From contig DAIPMW010000017.1 of the NCBI GenBank assembly GCA_036768475.1, positions 1-64,000 on the forward strand: a stretch of DNA of 64,000 bases, read 5' to 3'. This stretch comes from JAEUMD01 sp036768475 (GTDB lineage Bacteria > Pseudomonadota > Alphaproteobacteria > Rhizobiales > Hyphomicrobiaceae). The number at the start of each line of letters is the position of its first letter. Positions within the stretch are counted from its first letter, which is position 1. The translations under genes and the position numbers were made by a program. The notes under the pieces are model-generated. The model ran no database searches. It saw nothing but the letters and a program-made list of their open reading frames with translations, and had not been told where the DNA came from. Shown in pieces: positions 17,837-25,876 of this stretch.

Positions 17837-18037
17837 CTAGCGCTGCATTTGGCCCCGCTCACGAAGTCGCGAGCGCTGTTCTTCCGTCAGTTTCTCATCC
17901 GGTGGCCCCGGATAGCTGGTGTCGACGCGGCCGCGCGCCGCATCGAGTTGCCGCTTGGCCGGCCCCCCATCGTCGCAGCCTGCGAGCACAATGGGCATCG
18001 CCGTCAACAACGCGATCATCGCCATGCGGTTTGTCAT
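17837..18037 (-). CDS. Small lipoprotein between fdhB and fdhC
   Basis: The 66-residue protein has a lipoprotein signal peptide with the lipobox LAGC near residues 16-19, after a hydrophobic core. Only about 48 polar, charged residues follow, ending LTEEQRSRLRERGQMQR. It should be membrane-tethered on the periplasmic side. It lies between fdhB and fdhC in the same direction, so it may belong to the complex or its assembly. The ATG at 18037 is chosen because it begins the signal peptide; the ribosome site is weak. No family recognised. Confidence 0.7.
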   Translation of the reverse strand: MTNRMAMIALLTAMPIVLAGCDDGGPAKRQLDAARGRVDTSYPGPPDEKLTEEQRSRLRERGQMQR

Positions 18038-18190
18038 CGTCACTGTTTTTCTCCGAAGAAGCGGACGCCATCCTTGCAGATGAAGATCCTTGCAGATCAG
18101 GCTGGTCATCAGAGCACAGATCCAATCCTGCACGCAAAGGGCGGCCAAAGCCGCCCCCTGTTTCTTTCATCTCATTTGGCTGCACTCCGC

Positions 18191-18784
18191 TCAGCCCTGC
18201 GGACCGGGATAGGCCTTGCCCCATCCCCAGGCGCCCGAGCCGAAGCCGCGGGCAACAACGCGCTCGCGATAGATGTTGGAGACGATGTCGCCGTCACCGG
18301 CCAGCAGCGCCTTTGTCGAGCACATCTCCGCACACAGCGGCAGCTTGCCTTCGGCAAGACGATTGCGGCCGTACTTCTTGAACTCCACATCGGAGTTGGC
18401 CGCTTCGGGTCCACCCGCGCAGAAGGTGCACTTGTCCATCTTGCCACGCGAGCCGAAGTTGGACGCCTGCGGGTACTGCGGCGCGCCGAACGGGCACGCA
18501 TAGAAGCAATAGCCGCAGCCGATGCACAGGTCCTTGTTGTGCAGCACCACGCCTTCGGCCGTCTGGTAGAAGCAGTCCACCGGGCAGACCGCTTTGCACG
18601 GCGCATCAGAGCAGTGCATGCAGGCCACCGAGATCGAGCGCTCACCCGGTTTGCCGTCGTTGATGGTGACGACGCGCCGGCGGTTCACACCCCAGGGGAC
18701 CTCGTTCTCGTTCTTGCAGGCGGTGACGCAGGCATTGCATTCGATGCAGCGCTCGGCGTCGCAGAGGAACTTCATACGTGCCAT
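18191..18784 (-). CDS. fdhB: Formate dehydrogenase iron-sulfur subunit (beta)
   Basis: The 197-residue ferredoxin-type subunit carries four cysteine clusters for 4Fe-4S centres: CIECNACVTACKNEN, CMHCSDAPCKAVCP, CIGCGYCFYACPFG and CTFC with later cysteines in LPLCAEMC. It relays electrons from FdhA to the cytochrome b subunit. It has no signal peptide, as expected for a subunit exported together with the Tat-tagged FdhA. The gene follows fdhA with three bases between them. The length fits the FDH3-type beta subunit rather than the longer FdnH with its own membrane anchor. Confidence 0.95.
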   Translation of the reverse strand: MARMKFLCDAERCIECNACVTACKNENEVPWGVNRRRVVTINDGKPGERSISVACMHCSDAPCKAVCPVDCFYQTAEGVVLHNKDLCIGCGYCFYACPFGAPQYPQASNFGSRGKMDKCTFCAGGPEAANSDVEFKKYGRNRLAEGKLPLCAEMCSTKALLAGDGDIVSNIYRERVVARGFGSGAWGWGKAYPGPQG

Positions 18785-18787
18785 GTC

Positions 18788-21745
18788 TTAGGCCCTCCAG
18801 ATCTTGCAGAGCGTTGTCTTGGTTTCCTGCATCTGGGTCACGGAGTCGTACCCGTAGGTCTGTGCCGTGTTCGATGCTTCACCCAGAACATAAGGATCGG
18901 CGCCTTCCGGGTACTTGGACCTCAAGTCCTTGCCCTGGAAATGGCCGCCGAAGTGGAACGGCATGAAGGCAACGCCTTTGCCGACACGCTCGGTAACCAA
19001 TGCCATCACTTTGACTTTGGCTTTCTCCGGACCCTCGAGCCAGACCATCTCGCCATCCTTGATGCCCAGGTCGTTGGCGTCTCTCGTATTGATTTCGACG
19101 AACATGTTCTGCTGCAGCTCGGCGAGCCACGGGTTCGAACGGGTCTCGTCGCCGCCGCCCTCGTACTCGACCAGTCGGCCAGAGGTCAGGATAATCGGAT
19201 AATCCTTCGAGAAGTCGTTCTTCTGGATCGACTCGAACAGAACCGGCACGCGATGCAGTCTGCGATCGGTGAAGGTCGCATACTTGTCGAGCAGGTCGCG
19301 ACGTGGCGTGTAGAGCGGCTCGCGGTGCAACGGCACCGGATCCGGGAATGTCCACACCACGGTGCGTGCCTTGGCGTTACCGAATGGCGCCAGGCCATGC
19401 TTGACGGCAACGCGCTGCAGACCGCCCGACAGGTCGATCTTCCAGTTCACGCCGCCCATCTTGGCAGGATCGTTGCTGCCGGCGACTTTCTCAATGGCAG
19501 CCTTCTCCTCGGGCGTCAGGTCACCCGTCCAGCCGAGCTTGTCGAGCATGGCATAGGTGATTTCCGGATAGCCGTCCTTGATCTCGGACCCTTCAGGCCA
19601 GCTCTCCACCGCCAGCATGCTGTCGGCATCCGGGTTGCCCTTGGCGTACTTCTCCGGAGCCGTAACGCCGAAGCGGGCGCGGAAGCACAAGCCACCCTCG
19701 GCGACCGGCTTGGAAGTGTCGTAGAGGTTGGGCGTACCGGGATGCTTCATCTTGTCGGTACCCCAGCACGGCCACGGCAACCCGTAGTAGTCGCCATCGC
19801 AAGGACCGCCGTTGGCCCTCAGCGTCACCTTATCGAAGGTGTGCTGGTTGGCCATGTGGGCTTTCAGGCGTTCCGGCGACTGACCTGTATAGCCGATCGT
19901 CCACATGCCGCGGTTGAACTCCAGCGTGATGTCCTCCACGCTCGGCTCGTTCTTCTCGACCTTGATGTTCTTGAACATCTCCTTGTCGAAGCCGAACTTC
20001 TTGGCGAACAGGTACATGATCTCATGATCGACCTTCGCCTCGAACAGCGGCTCGAAGACCTTCTCGCGCCATTGCAGCGAGCGGTTGGACGCCGTCACCG
20101 AGCCGGATGTCTCGAACTGCGTCGCCGCCGGCAGCAGATAGACGCCGTCGGTGCGGTCATGCATGACCGCCGAGACCGTGGGATAGGGGTCGATGACGAC
20201 GAGAAGGTCGAGCTTCTCCATCGCCTTCTTCATGTCCGGACCGCGTGTCTGCGAGTTCGGCGCATGCCCCCAGAACACCATGGCGCGCGTATTGTCGGGC
20301 TGATCAAGATTTGCCTTGTCTTCGAGGACTCCGTCGAACCACCGCGACACAGGAATACCGGCGGTTTCCATCATCAGCAGATCTTTGCCGTCCTTGCCCT
20401 TGCCGGGCATCTTGGCAAACCGATCGGCGAGCCACTGGTAGTCGGTCTCCCAGACCCGCGCCCAGTGTTTCCAGGAACCCGCAGCCAAGCCGTAATAGCC
20501 GGGCAGGCTGTCCATCACGACGCCGAAGTCGGTAGCGCCTTGCACGTTGTCATGGCCGCGGAAGATGTTCGCTCCACCACCGGCAACGCCAATGTTGCCG
20601 AGCGCCAGCTGCAGCACACAGTAGGCGCGCGTATTGTCGTTGCCGTTGGAGTGCTGGGTACCGCCCATGCACCAGACCAGAGTGCCCGGTCGATTGGAGG
20701 CGAGCGTCCGGGCGACACGGTGAATCTGGGAACCCGGAACGCCAGTGACTTTCTCCGTCTCCTCCGGCGTCCACTTCTTCACTTCCTCACGAACCTGGTC
20801 CATTCCCCAGACCCGCTTGCGAATGTACTCCTTGTCCTCCCAGCCATTCTCGAAGATGTGCCACAGGATGCCCCAGATCAGCGCCACGTCGGTGCCGGGA
20901 CGGAACCGCACATATTCGCTGGCGTGCGCGGCCGTGCGCGTAAAGCGCGGGTCGCAGACGATCAACGGCGCGTTGTTCTGCTCCTTGCACTTCAGGATGT
21001 GCTGCAGCGAAACCGGATGCGCTTCGGCAGGGTTGCTGCCAATCAGGAACATCGCCTTCGAATTCATGATGTCGTTATATGAATTCGTCATGGCGCCGTA
21101 GCCCCAGGTGTTGGCGACACCTGCGACCGTGGTCGAGTGACAGATGCGGGCCTGATGATCGATATTGTTCGATCCCCAGTAAGCCGCGAACTTCCGTATC
21201 AGATAGGCTTGTTCGTTGCTGTGCTTTGCAGACCCCAGCCAATAAACGGAATCGGGGCCCGACGTCTTGCGTATGTCGAGCATCTTGTCGCCGATCTCGT
21301 TGATCGCCTGATCCCACGAGATGCGTTGCCACTTACCGCCGGCGAGCTTCATCGGATACTTCAGCCGCCGCTCGCCATGCGCGTGCTCGCGCACCGAGGC
21401 ACCCTTCGCACAGTGCGCGCCCAGATTGAACGGGCTGTCAAAGCCGGGCTCCTGGCCGATCCAGACGCCGTTCTGCACTTCGGCCATGACTGTGCAGCCC
21501 ACCGAACAGTGGGTGCAGACAGATTTCTTGATTACGAGGTTGCCGCCTGCCGCCGTTGGCGCCGCTGCCTCTGCGGGCCGTACCCGCGATCCGGCGAATG
21601 CACTCGCGGCGGCGATGCCACCAACCGCCAAGCCCGAATTGCGAAGGAACGAGCGCCGATCCACGGTCCCGAATGCGCCCTCTTCGCGCACCGCAGCCGA
21701 GAGGCGTGTTCCCGTCGCGGCTCGTGTCACTTTCTTCTTGAGCAT
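18788..21745 (-). CDS. fdhA: Formate dehydrogenase catalytic subunit (alpha), Tat-exported, cysteine-type
   Basis: The 985-residue molybdoenzyme oxidises formate to CO2. A Tat signal with RRSFLRNSG and a hydrophobic stretch ending RPAEA starts it. The 4Fe-4S motif is CTHCSVGC with a later cysteine in AHCAKG. The active-site metal ligand lies in ARICHSTTV, so it is cysteine, not selenocysteine. Later come the molybdopterin-binding blocks (GSNPAEAHPV, CMGGTQHSNG) and the C-terminal domain with LTSGRLVEYEGGG. The ATG at 21745 has GGAG six bases upstream and is preferred over one 21 bases earlier. Molybdenum rather than tungsten is inferred from the neighbouring mob genes. Confidence 0.96.
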   Translation of the reverse strand: MLKKKVTRAATGTRLSAAVREEGAFGTVDRRSFLRNSGLAVGGIAAASAFAGSRVRPAEAAAPTAAGGNLVIKKSVCTHCSVGCTVMAEVQNGVWIGQEPGFDSPFNLGAHCAKGASVREHAHGERRLKYPMKLAGGKWQRISWDQAINEIGDKMLDIRKTSGPDSVYWLGSAKHSNEQAYLIRKFAAYWGSNNIDHQARICHSTTVAGVANTWGYGAMTNSYNDIMNSKAMFLIGSNPAEAHPVSLQHILKCKEQNNAPLIVCDPRFTRTAAHASEYVRFRPGTDVALIWGILWHIFENGWEDKEYIRKRVWGMDQVREEVKKWTPEETEKVTGVPGSQIHRVARTLASNRPGTLVWCMGGTQHSNGNDNTRAYCVLQLALGNIGVAGGGANIFRGHDNVQGATDFGVVMDSLPGYYGLAAGSWKHWARVWETDYQWLADRFAKMPGKGKDGKDLLMMETAGIPVSRWFDGVLEDKANLDQPDNTRAMVFWGHAPNSQTRGPDMKKAMEKLDLLVVIDPYPTVSAVMHDRTDGVYLLPAATQFETSGSVTASNRSLQWREKVFEPLFEAKVDHEIMYLFAKKFGFDKEMFKNIKVEKNEPSVEDITLEFNRGMWTIGYTGQSPERLKAHMANQHTFDKVTLRANGGPCDGDYYGLPWPCWGTDKMKHPGTPNLYDTSKPVAEGGLCFRARFGVTAPEKYAKGNPDADSMLAVESWPEGSEIKDGYPEITYAMLDKLGWTGDLTPEEKAAIEKVAGSNDPAKMGGVNWKIDLSGGLQRVAVKHGLAPFGNAKARTVVWTFPDPVPLHREPLYTPRRDLLDKYATFTDRRLHRVPVLFESIQKNDFSKDYPIILTSGRLVEYEGGGDETRSNPWLAELQQNMFVEINTRDANDLGIKDGEMVWLEGPEKAKVKVMALVTERVGKGVAFMPFHFGGHFQGKDLRSKYPEGADPYVLGEASNTAQTYGYDSVTQMQETKTTLCKIWRA

Positions 21746-21817
21746 GTTTCTCTCCATGTCTCGCATCGCCGGACCGCGCGTGCGCTCAGCGCATCCGGGA
21801 TCCAGCGGCGCGACGGG

Positions 21818-22021
21818 TTAGATGAACTTCGCCAGCTCGTAGTAGCGCTTGACGTGGTCCGTCTCGCGATAGGAGCCGGAGTCTGCCGTCGGCTCGCCCG
21901 CCGCGGCGGCAGGCGTCACGTTGGCTGCCAGGGCGGCACCACCACCCACCACGCCCGCGCCCGCCAGCTTCAGAAAGTTGCGGCGATCTGCTACGGCCGC
22001 CTTCTTTTCCGGTTGCTCCAT
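21818..22021 (-). CDS. Small Tat-signal protein of formate dehydrogenase (FdhX-like)
   Basis: The 67-residue protein has a twin-arginine signal (DRRNFLKLAGAGVVGGGAALA) and only about 27 residues after it, ending SYRETDHVKRYYELAKF. This is the formate-dehydrogenase-region TAT target family, called FdhX in Shewanella, encoded just before fdhA. It is thought to help assembly or be a small extra subunit. The ATG at 22021 has GGAGG eight bases upstream. An alternative ATG at 22099 overlaps the stop of the chaperone gene but would add ~26 residues ahead of the twin arginines. Confidence 0.85.
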   Translation of the reverse strand: MEQPEKKAAVADRRNFLKLAGAGVVGGGAALAANVTPAAAAGEPTADSGSYRETDHVKRYYELAKFI

Positions 22022-22095
22022 TGCTTCTTCCTCCATTGCACCACCGCTGCCGGTGGCTAAAAACTTACTGCTGAGCGACAGTCGGCAATGCGCCC

Positions 22096-22728
22096 TCATG
22101 CCAGCCGGAATGCGCGCTCCTCTATCTCGACAAACCGCAGGCCGAGCACGCCGAGCGCCGCATAGAACGCCGACGTGTCATCGACCGAAAGATCGCGGAA
22201 GAAATGTGCAGCCCACGAGCCGACGTGCGCCTCGAAGAAACGGCGTTGCGTCTCGATGGAATTGTCACCGAAATCGCCACCGATCAGGCCAGCCACCATC
22301 TCGAGCACCGAAGCGATGTGATCTTCCGGCTCCGACACATCGTCGCTGCGCGCAATTCCCAGCGCCGCCATGTCTGCGCGCAGGCGCGCCAGCGGCTTTT
22401 CGTGCAAGAAGCCGGTCAGATAATAGGAGCCGAACGGAATGAACACGCCACGTCCCAGGCCGATGAACAGCGTCTGGTAAGCGTCAGCTTCTTGTGCCGC
22501 CGTGGTCGAGCCAGCAGCCTCGGCAAGGGCAATGATGGGGTCGCCAAGCGGCGTTCCCTTCGATGCGGACAGCCCCGCTGCGAGTTCCAGATCGTCTTTT
22601 GTCGGTGGAGCGGAAAGATAATGGGCGATCAACCGGTAGAGATGCACCCGAAGCGCATCCTCGTCCTGTCTCCCACCCGTTGTCTCTGCTACCTCTGTAT
22701 GCTTCACCTCGGATTGCGCGTGCTGCAC
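22096..22728 (-). CDS. TorD-family chaperone for formate dehydrogenase
   Basis: The 210-residue all-helical protein matches the TorD/DmsD family of cytoplasmic chaperones that hold Tat-exported molybdoenzymes until the cofactor is in. Recognisable blocks are YQTLFIGLGRGVFIPFGSYYLTGFL and PEDHIASVLEMVAGLI. The start is inferred as GTG at 22728 because an almost perfect ribosome site (GGGAGGTGATT) precedes it; upstream in-frame ATGs give an unlikely N terminus. It is the first gene of the leftward fdh run, directly before the FdhX-like gene. Confidence 0.9.
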   Translation of the reverse strand: MQHAQSEVKHTEVAETTGGRQDEDALRVHLYRLIAHYLSAPPTKDDLELAAGLSASKGTPLGDPIIALAEAAGSTTAAQEADAYQTLFIGLGRGVFIPFGSYYLTGFLHEKPLARLRADMAALGIARSDDVSEPEDHIASVLEMVAGLIGGDFGDNSIETQRRFFEAHVGSWAAHFFRDLSVDDTSAFYAALGVLGLRFVEIEERAFRLA

Positions 22729-23101
22729 GCAATCACCTCCCAAAATGTCCTGATCTTTGTGCTTGTATGCCAAGGCAGTCTGCCCGCTACAGACTGGGCC
22801 CGCAAGATTGTCGCACCCCGAAACAACATCACAATTCAAAGTGATCTCGCGCTGCATCAATATGCATTTTTGAAATTGCATACGATACTAATTCTAAAAA
22901 CATGGAAGTTCGTTAAAATAACAACAAATCACATGATATTGCATGTCCTGCTTTTTTGCGCCGCACACTCGACAAAGCTTGCACGCGCCGATCGAGCCGC
23001 TAAGTTGCGGATCTACAATCTATATCCGCTCCGGTATAGCTTATTCGTTTTGTAATTGGCCCGGGGCACTGGCGGGGCGCGTGAACAGGACGCGAAAGTG
23101 C
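22729..23101. promoter_or_regulatory. AT-rich divergent control region of the fdh run and moaA
   Basis: These 373 bases separate the first fdh gene from moaA, which point away from each other. The centre (about 22840-22950) is far richer in A and T than the neighbouring genes. It holds two inverted repeats that both contain ATTGCAT or its relative: TATGCA/TGCATA at 22861-22882 and ACATG/CATGT at 22931-22946. They are candidate operator sites for a regulator that switches formate dehydrogenase and cofactor genes together. I could not assign -10/-35 boxes or a molybdenum-cofactor riboswitch. Confidence 0.5.
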
Positions 23102-24142
23102 ATGCTCGACACCTCGAATTCCACTGGCGGACACTCACTTCAAATGGACCCGATGATCGATCCATTCGGACGCAGCGTTTCCTACCTGCGTGTCTCCGTG
23201 ACCGACCGCTGTGATTTCCGGTGCGTCTACTGCATGTCGGAGCACATGACATTCCTGCCGAAGCGCGACCTGCTCTCGCTCGAGGAACTGGATCGCCTCT
23301 GCTCCGCATTCGTGACCAAGGGTGTGCGCAAGCTGCGCATCACCGGTGGCGAACCGCTCGTGCGCAAGAACATCATGTGGCTCTTCAGGGCTCTGTCGCG
23401 CCACCTAGACGCGGGCCGGCTCGATGAGCTCACGCTCACCACCAACGCCAGCCAGCTGACGCGCTATGCGTCCGAGTTGAAGGCGTGTGGTGTAGAGCGC
23501 ATCAACATCTCGCTCGATACGCTCGATCCTGACCGCTTCAAGGCCATCACCCGCTGGGGAGACTTCAAGACCGTGCTGGGTGGTATCGAAGCTGCGGAAA
23601 AGGCAGGTCTCAAGCTCAAGTTCAATGCCGTTGCACTCAAAGGCGTCAACGAGGACGAGATTGAGGAGATGGTGCGTTGGACTCATGCACGGGGCGCAGA
23701 CCTGACTCTCATCGAGACGATGCCGCTGGGTGACATCGAAGGCGATCGAACAGACCAGTATCTGCCGCTGTCCATCGTGCGTGCGCGCCTCATGGATCGG
23801 TTCACGCTCGAGGACATCCCCTATCGCACCGGCGGCCCGGCCCGTTACGTGTCGGTGAAAGAGACGGGAGGCCGTCTCGGCTTCATCACGCCGATGACCC
23901 ACAATTTCTGCGAGAGCTGCAATCGCGTGCGGCTCACCTGCACCGGCACGCTCTACATGTGCCTGGGCAAGGAGGATGCTGCCGACCTGCGCGCGCCACT
24001 TCGCGCCAGCAAGGACGACGCACCGCTCTTCGCGGCCATCGATGCTGCGATCGCCCGAAAACCTAAGGGGCACGACTTCATCATCGACCGCAACCACAAT
24101 AGGCCCGCAGTCGGCAGGCACATGAGCGTTACCGGCGGCTAG
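23102..24142 (+). CDS. moaA: GTP 3',8-cyclase MoaA
   Basis: The 346-residue radical SAM enzyme catalyses the first step of molybdopterin synthesis, turning GTP into the cyclised precursor used with MoaC. The radical-SAM cluster is CDFRCVYC (about residues 37-44) and the second C-terminal cluster is CESCNRVRLTC (about 270-280) with a later cysteine. The chain ends in Gly-Gly, as MoaA requires. ITGGEPL is the SAM-binding GGE motif. The ATG at 23102 gives a normal family length; its ribosome site is weak. Its place beside the fdh run fits supply of cofactor for FdhA. Confidence 0.94.
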   Translation: MLDTSNSTGGHSLQMDPMIDPFGRSVSYLRVSVTDRCDFRCVYCMSEHMTFLPKRDLLSLEELDRLCSAFVTKGVRKLRITGGEPLVRKNIMWLFRALSRHLDAGRLDELTLTTNASQLTRYASELKACGVERINISLDTLDPDRFKAITRWGDFKTVLGGIEAAEKAGLKLKFNAVALKGVNEDEIEEMVRWTHARGADLTLIETMPLGDIEGDRTDQYLPLSIVRARLMDRFTLEDIPYRTGGPARYVSVKETGGRLGFITPMTHNFCESCNRVRLTCTGTLYMCLGKEDAADLRAPLRASKDDAPLFAAIDAAIARKPKGHDFIIDRNHNRPAVGRHMSVTGG

Positions 24143-24147
24143 AACAT

Positions 24148-24519
24148 TCAACCCTGCAGCAGTGCGCGCACACGTTCACGAAGCTGGTCAAGCGTGAACG
24201 GTTTCTGCAGCGTCGCAACGCGCTCGCGCGGAAAGCCCTGAGCACGCTGCAGCTCCTCGGCAAGGCCCGAGATCAGCAAAATCTTCACGCCAGCCGTTCT
24301 CCCCGTCATGCTCGAGGTGATCTTCGCGGCAAGCCCGATGCCATCCAGGCCCGGCATATCGAGATCGCTCACCACCAGATCGAACGTGTGCGAAGCCAGA
24401 GCACTGAGCGCGTCGAGTCCATCCTCGACCGCCATGACGTCGTGGCCATCGCCTACCAATGCCCTCTGCACCAGAGTGCGCAGCGCCGTATTATCATCCG
24501 CGAGCAATATGCGTGACAT
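24148..24519 (-). CDS. Single-domain response regulator, CpdR-like
   Basis: The 123-residue protein is a stand-alone receiver domain. It has the acidic pocket ADDN (7-10), the phospho-acceptor aspartate in SDLDMPG (D52), and a conserved lysine in LQKPF (about 109). Short receivers with this outline include CpdR, which controls ClpXP in the alphaproteobacterial cell cycle; the resemblance is clear but not proof. The ATG at 24519 has GAGG just upstream. It converges on moaA with 5 bases between them and has no kinase gene nearby. Confidence 0.8.
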   Translation of the reverse strand: MSRILLADDNTALRTLVQRALVGDGHDVMAVEDGLDALSALASHTFDLVVSDLDMPGLDGIGLAAKITSSMTGRTAGVKILLISGLAEELQRAQGFPRERVATLQKPFTLDQLRERVRALLQG

Positions 24520-24629
24520 GGACCCTCGCCTATGGCAGCTCTTACGAAGGCCTGCCATTTTCCGATTCGCTAACGTGAGCGGAGCGTCAGTACCAAACCT
24601 CACCTTCCTACCTCAGAGAGAATATCTTT

Positions 24630-25511
24630 ATGAAACTCCAGACCCTTGGCATGGGGCTCGCCGCCACAGCCATCGCCGGTTCCGCATTCGCGGCCGACCT
24701 GCCCTCGCACAAGGTTGCGCCTGCCTACGTGCCGCCCTCTCCGATCATGACCTGGACCGGTTTCTACATCGGTCTAAATGCAGGCTACACTTGGTCGAAC
24801 AGCTCGACGAATGTCTCGTCTGTTCCGGTGTACCAGAACGCCGCTCTCTCGGACTTTGGTATTTCTCAGCTCAACAACATCACCCGTGGCGGCTCGGGGG
24901 TGCTTGGCTTGAATCGTAACGGTTTCATCGGTGGTGGGCAGATTGGCTGGAACTGGCAGTCTGGCGAGCTCCTGGCTGGTATCGAAGCCGACATTCAGGA
25001 TGTTGCCGGAAATGACGGAACTGGGAGCCTCAGCAGCTCCTTGCCTACGTCAATAGCTGGAACGAACACCGATTCTTCGATCACCACGACCGGCAAGCTG
25101 AATTACCTTGGCACCTTGCGCGGCCGTGTCGGCTATCTCGTTACGCCTGCGGCTCTGCTTTATGCGACCGGCGGCTTGGCCTACGGCGGCGTTTCCTCGA
25201 CCACGACCATTTCACAGTTCCCGCAGGTTCCGCCGAGTGACGTTACTCCCGGTTTTGCTTCGACGGGAAGCGACAGCTCCACCCGCCTTGGTTGGACCGC
25301 CGGCGCTGGCGTGGAGTACAAGTTCGCGCCGAACTGGAGCGCAAAGCTTGAGTATCTCTACTATGATCTCGGCACGGTCAGCTACAGCGCGGGTGTCCGC
25401 GCGGTTGCTACCAACGGGGGAATTCCCACCTGGACGCACGAGTCTGCTGCTTCATCGTCCTATCGCGGAAACATCGTGCGCGTCGGCATGAATTACTCGT
25501 TCGACTGGTGA
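24630..25511 (+). CDS. Outer membrane beta-barrel protein (Omp31/opacity-type)
   Basis: The 293-residue protein has a signal peptide (residues 1-20, ending SAFA) and the typical mature start ADLPSHK. WTGFYIGLNAGYTW then opens an eight-strand barrel. Alternating aromatic strands follow (GFIGGGQIGWNWQ, LRGRVGYLVT, KLEYLYYDLG), and the chain ends FDW with an aromatic last residue, as needed for barrel assembly. Serine/threonine-rich loops are probably exposed outside. A strong terminator follows. Such Omp31-like proteins are abundant structural proteins in Rhizobiales; no specific cargo is implied. Confidence 0.85.
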   Translation: MKLQTLGMGLAATAIAGSAFAADLPSHKVAPAYVPPSPIMTWTGFYIGLNAGYTWSNSSTNVSSVPVYQNAALSDFGISQLNNITRGGSGVLGLNRNGFIGGGQIGWNWQSGELLAGIEADIQDVAGNDGTGSLSSSLPTSIAGTNTDSSITTTGKLNYLGTLRGRVGYLVTPAALLYATGGLAYGGVSSTTTISQFPQVPPSDVTPGFASTGSDSSTRLGWTAGAGVEYKFAPNWSAKLEYLYYDLGTVSYSAGVRAVATNGGIPTWTHESAASSSYRGNIVRVGMNYSFDW

Positions 25512-25571
25512 GCTGCTCCGGTCGTCGCCAAGTACTGAATAATTCCCGATCTTCCGCTGTGGCGGACAGAA

Positions 25572-25598
25572 GCTCGGCCCTTGTGGCCGGGCTTTTTG
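25572..25598 (+). terminator. Intrinsic terminator after the beta-barrel gene
   Basis: GCTCGGCC and GGCCGGGC form an eight-base-pair stem with one G-U pair, followed at once by CTTTTTGTTT. It lies 60 bases after the stop of the outer membrane protein gene. Confidence 0.85.
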
Positions 25599-25744
25599 TT
25601 TGGCTTTGAAAGCCCGTGATTCGACGACACGCTGCTCGACTTCGCCGAGATCGTAGCGCGCCATGACAAGGCTCCTCATCTCTAGCCTTGAATCAAGCTT
25701 CGTCGCCGTCCGCAAGCTCTGTTGAGTTCCCCCTAGAGCCTGAT

Positions 25745-25815
25745 CGGCCTCAATGGAAGCACGACTGCTTCCATTGAGGCCGTGATTGGGTTCTCAAACA
25801 AAGAGCTCGAGCAGG
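25745..25815. repeat. Perfect 17-bp palindrome with linker related to the dispersed repeat (copy E)
   Basis: Positions 25745-25761 and 25766-25782 are perfect inverted copies of 17 bases around a four-base centre (CGAC). After it comes CTCAAACAAAGAGCTCGAG, close to the linker of copy A (CTCAAAAACAAGGAGCTAGA). The outer arms differ from those of the other copies, so this may be a variant of the same element. It lies between the converging beta-barrel and hpt genes and could stop transcription from either side, though no T-run follows. Confidence 0.6.
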
Positions 25816-25876
25816 CCGAAACGGCCAGACGTGCGTGAACGTTGCCATCCATCTCTCGCAAACCTGCCACTGGCAC

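Noticed and set aside
17750..21082. 1110-residue open frame opposite fdhB and fdhA
   Set aside because: Lies antisense to two certain genes, and its composition is that of a mirror frame.
18788..21745. Selenocysteine in FdhA
   Set aside because: The active-site residue in ARICHS is a normal cysteine codon, and there is no in-frame TGA.
22729..23101. Molybdenum-cofactor riboswitch ahead of moaA
   Set aside because: No recognisable Moco RNA layout; the stretch is AT-rich with inverted repeats that look like DNA operators.
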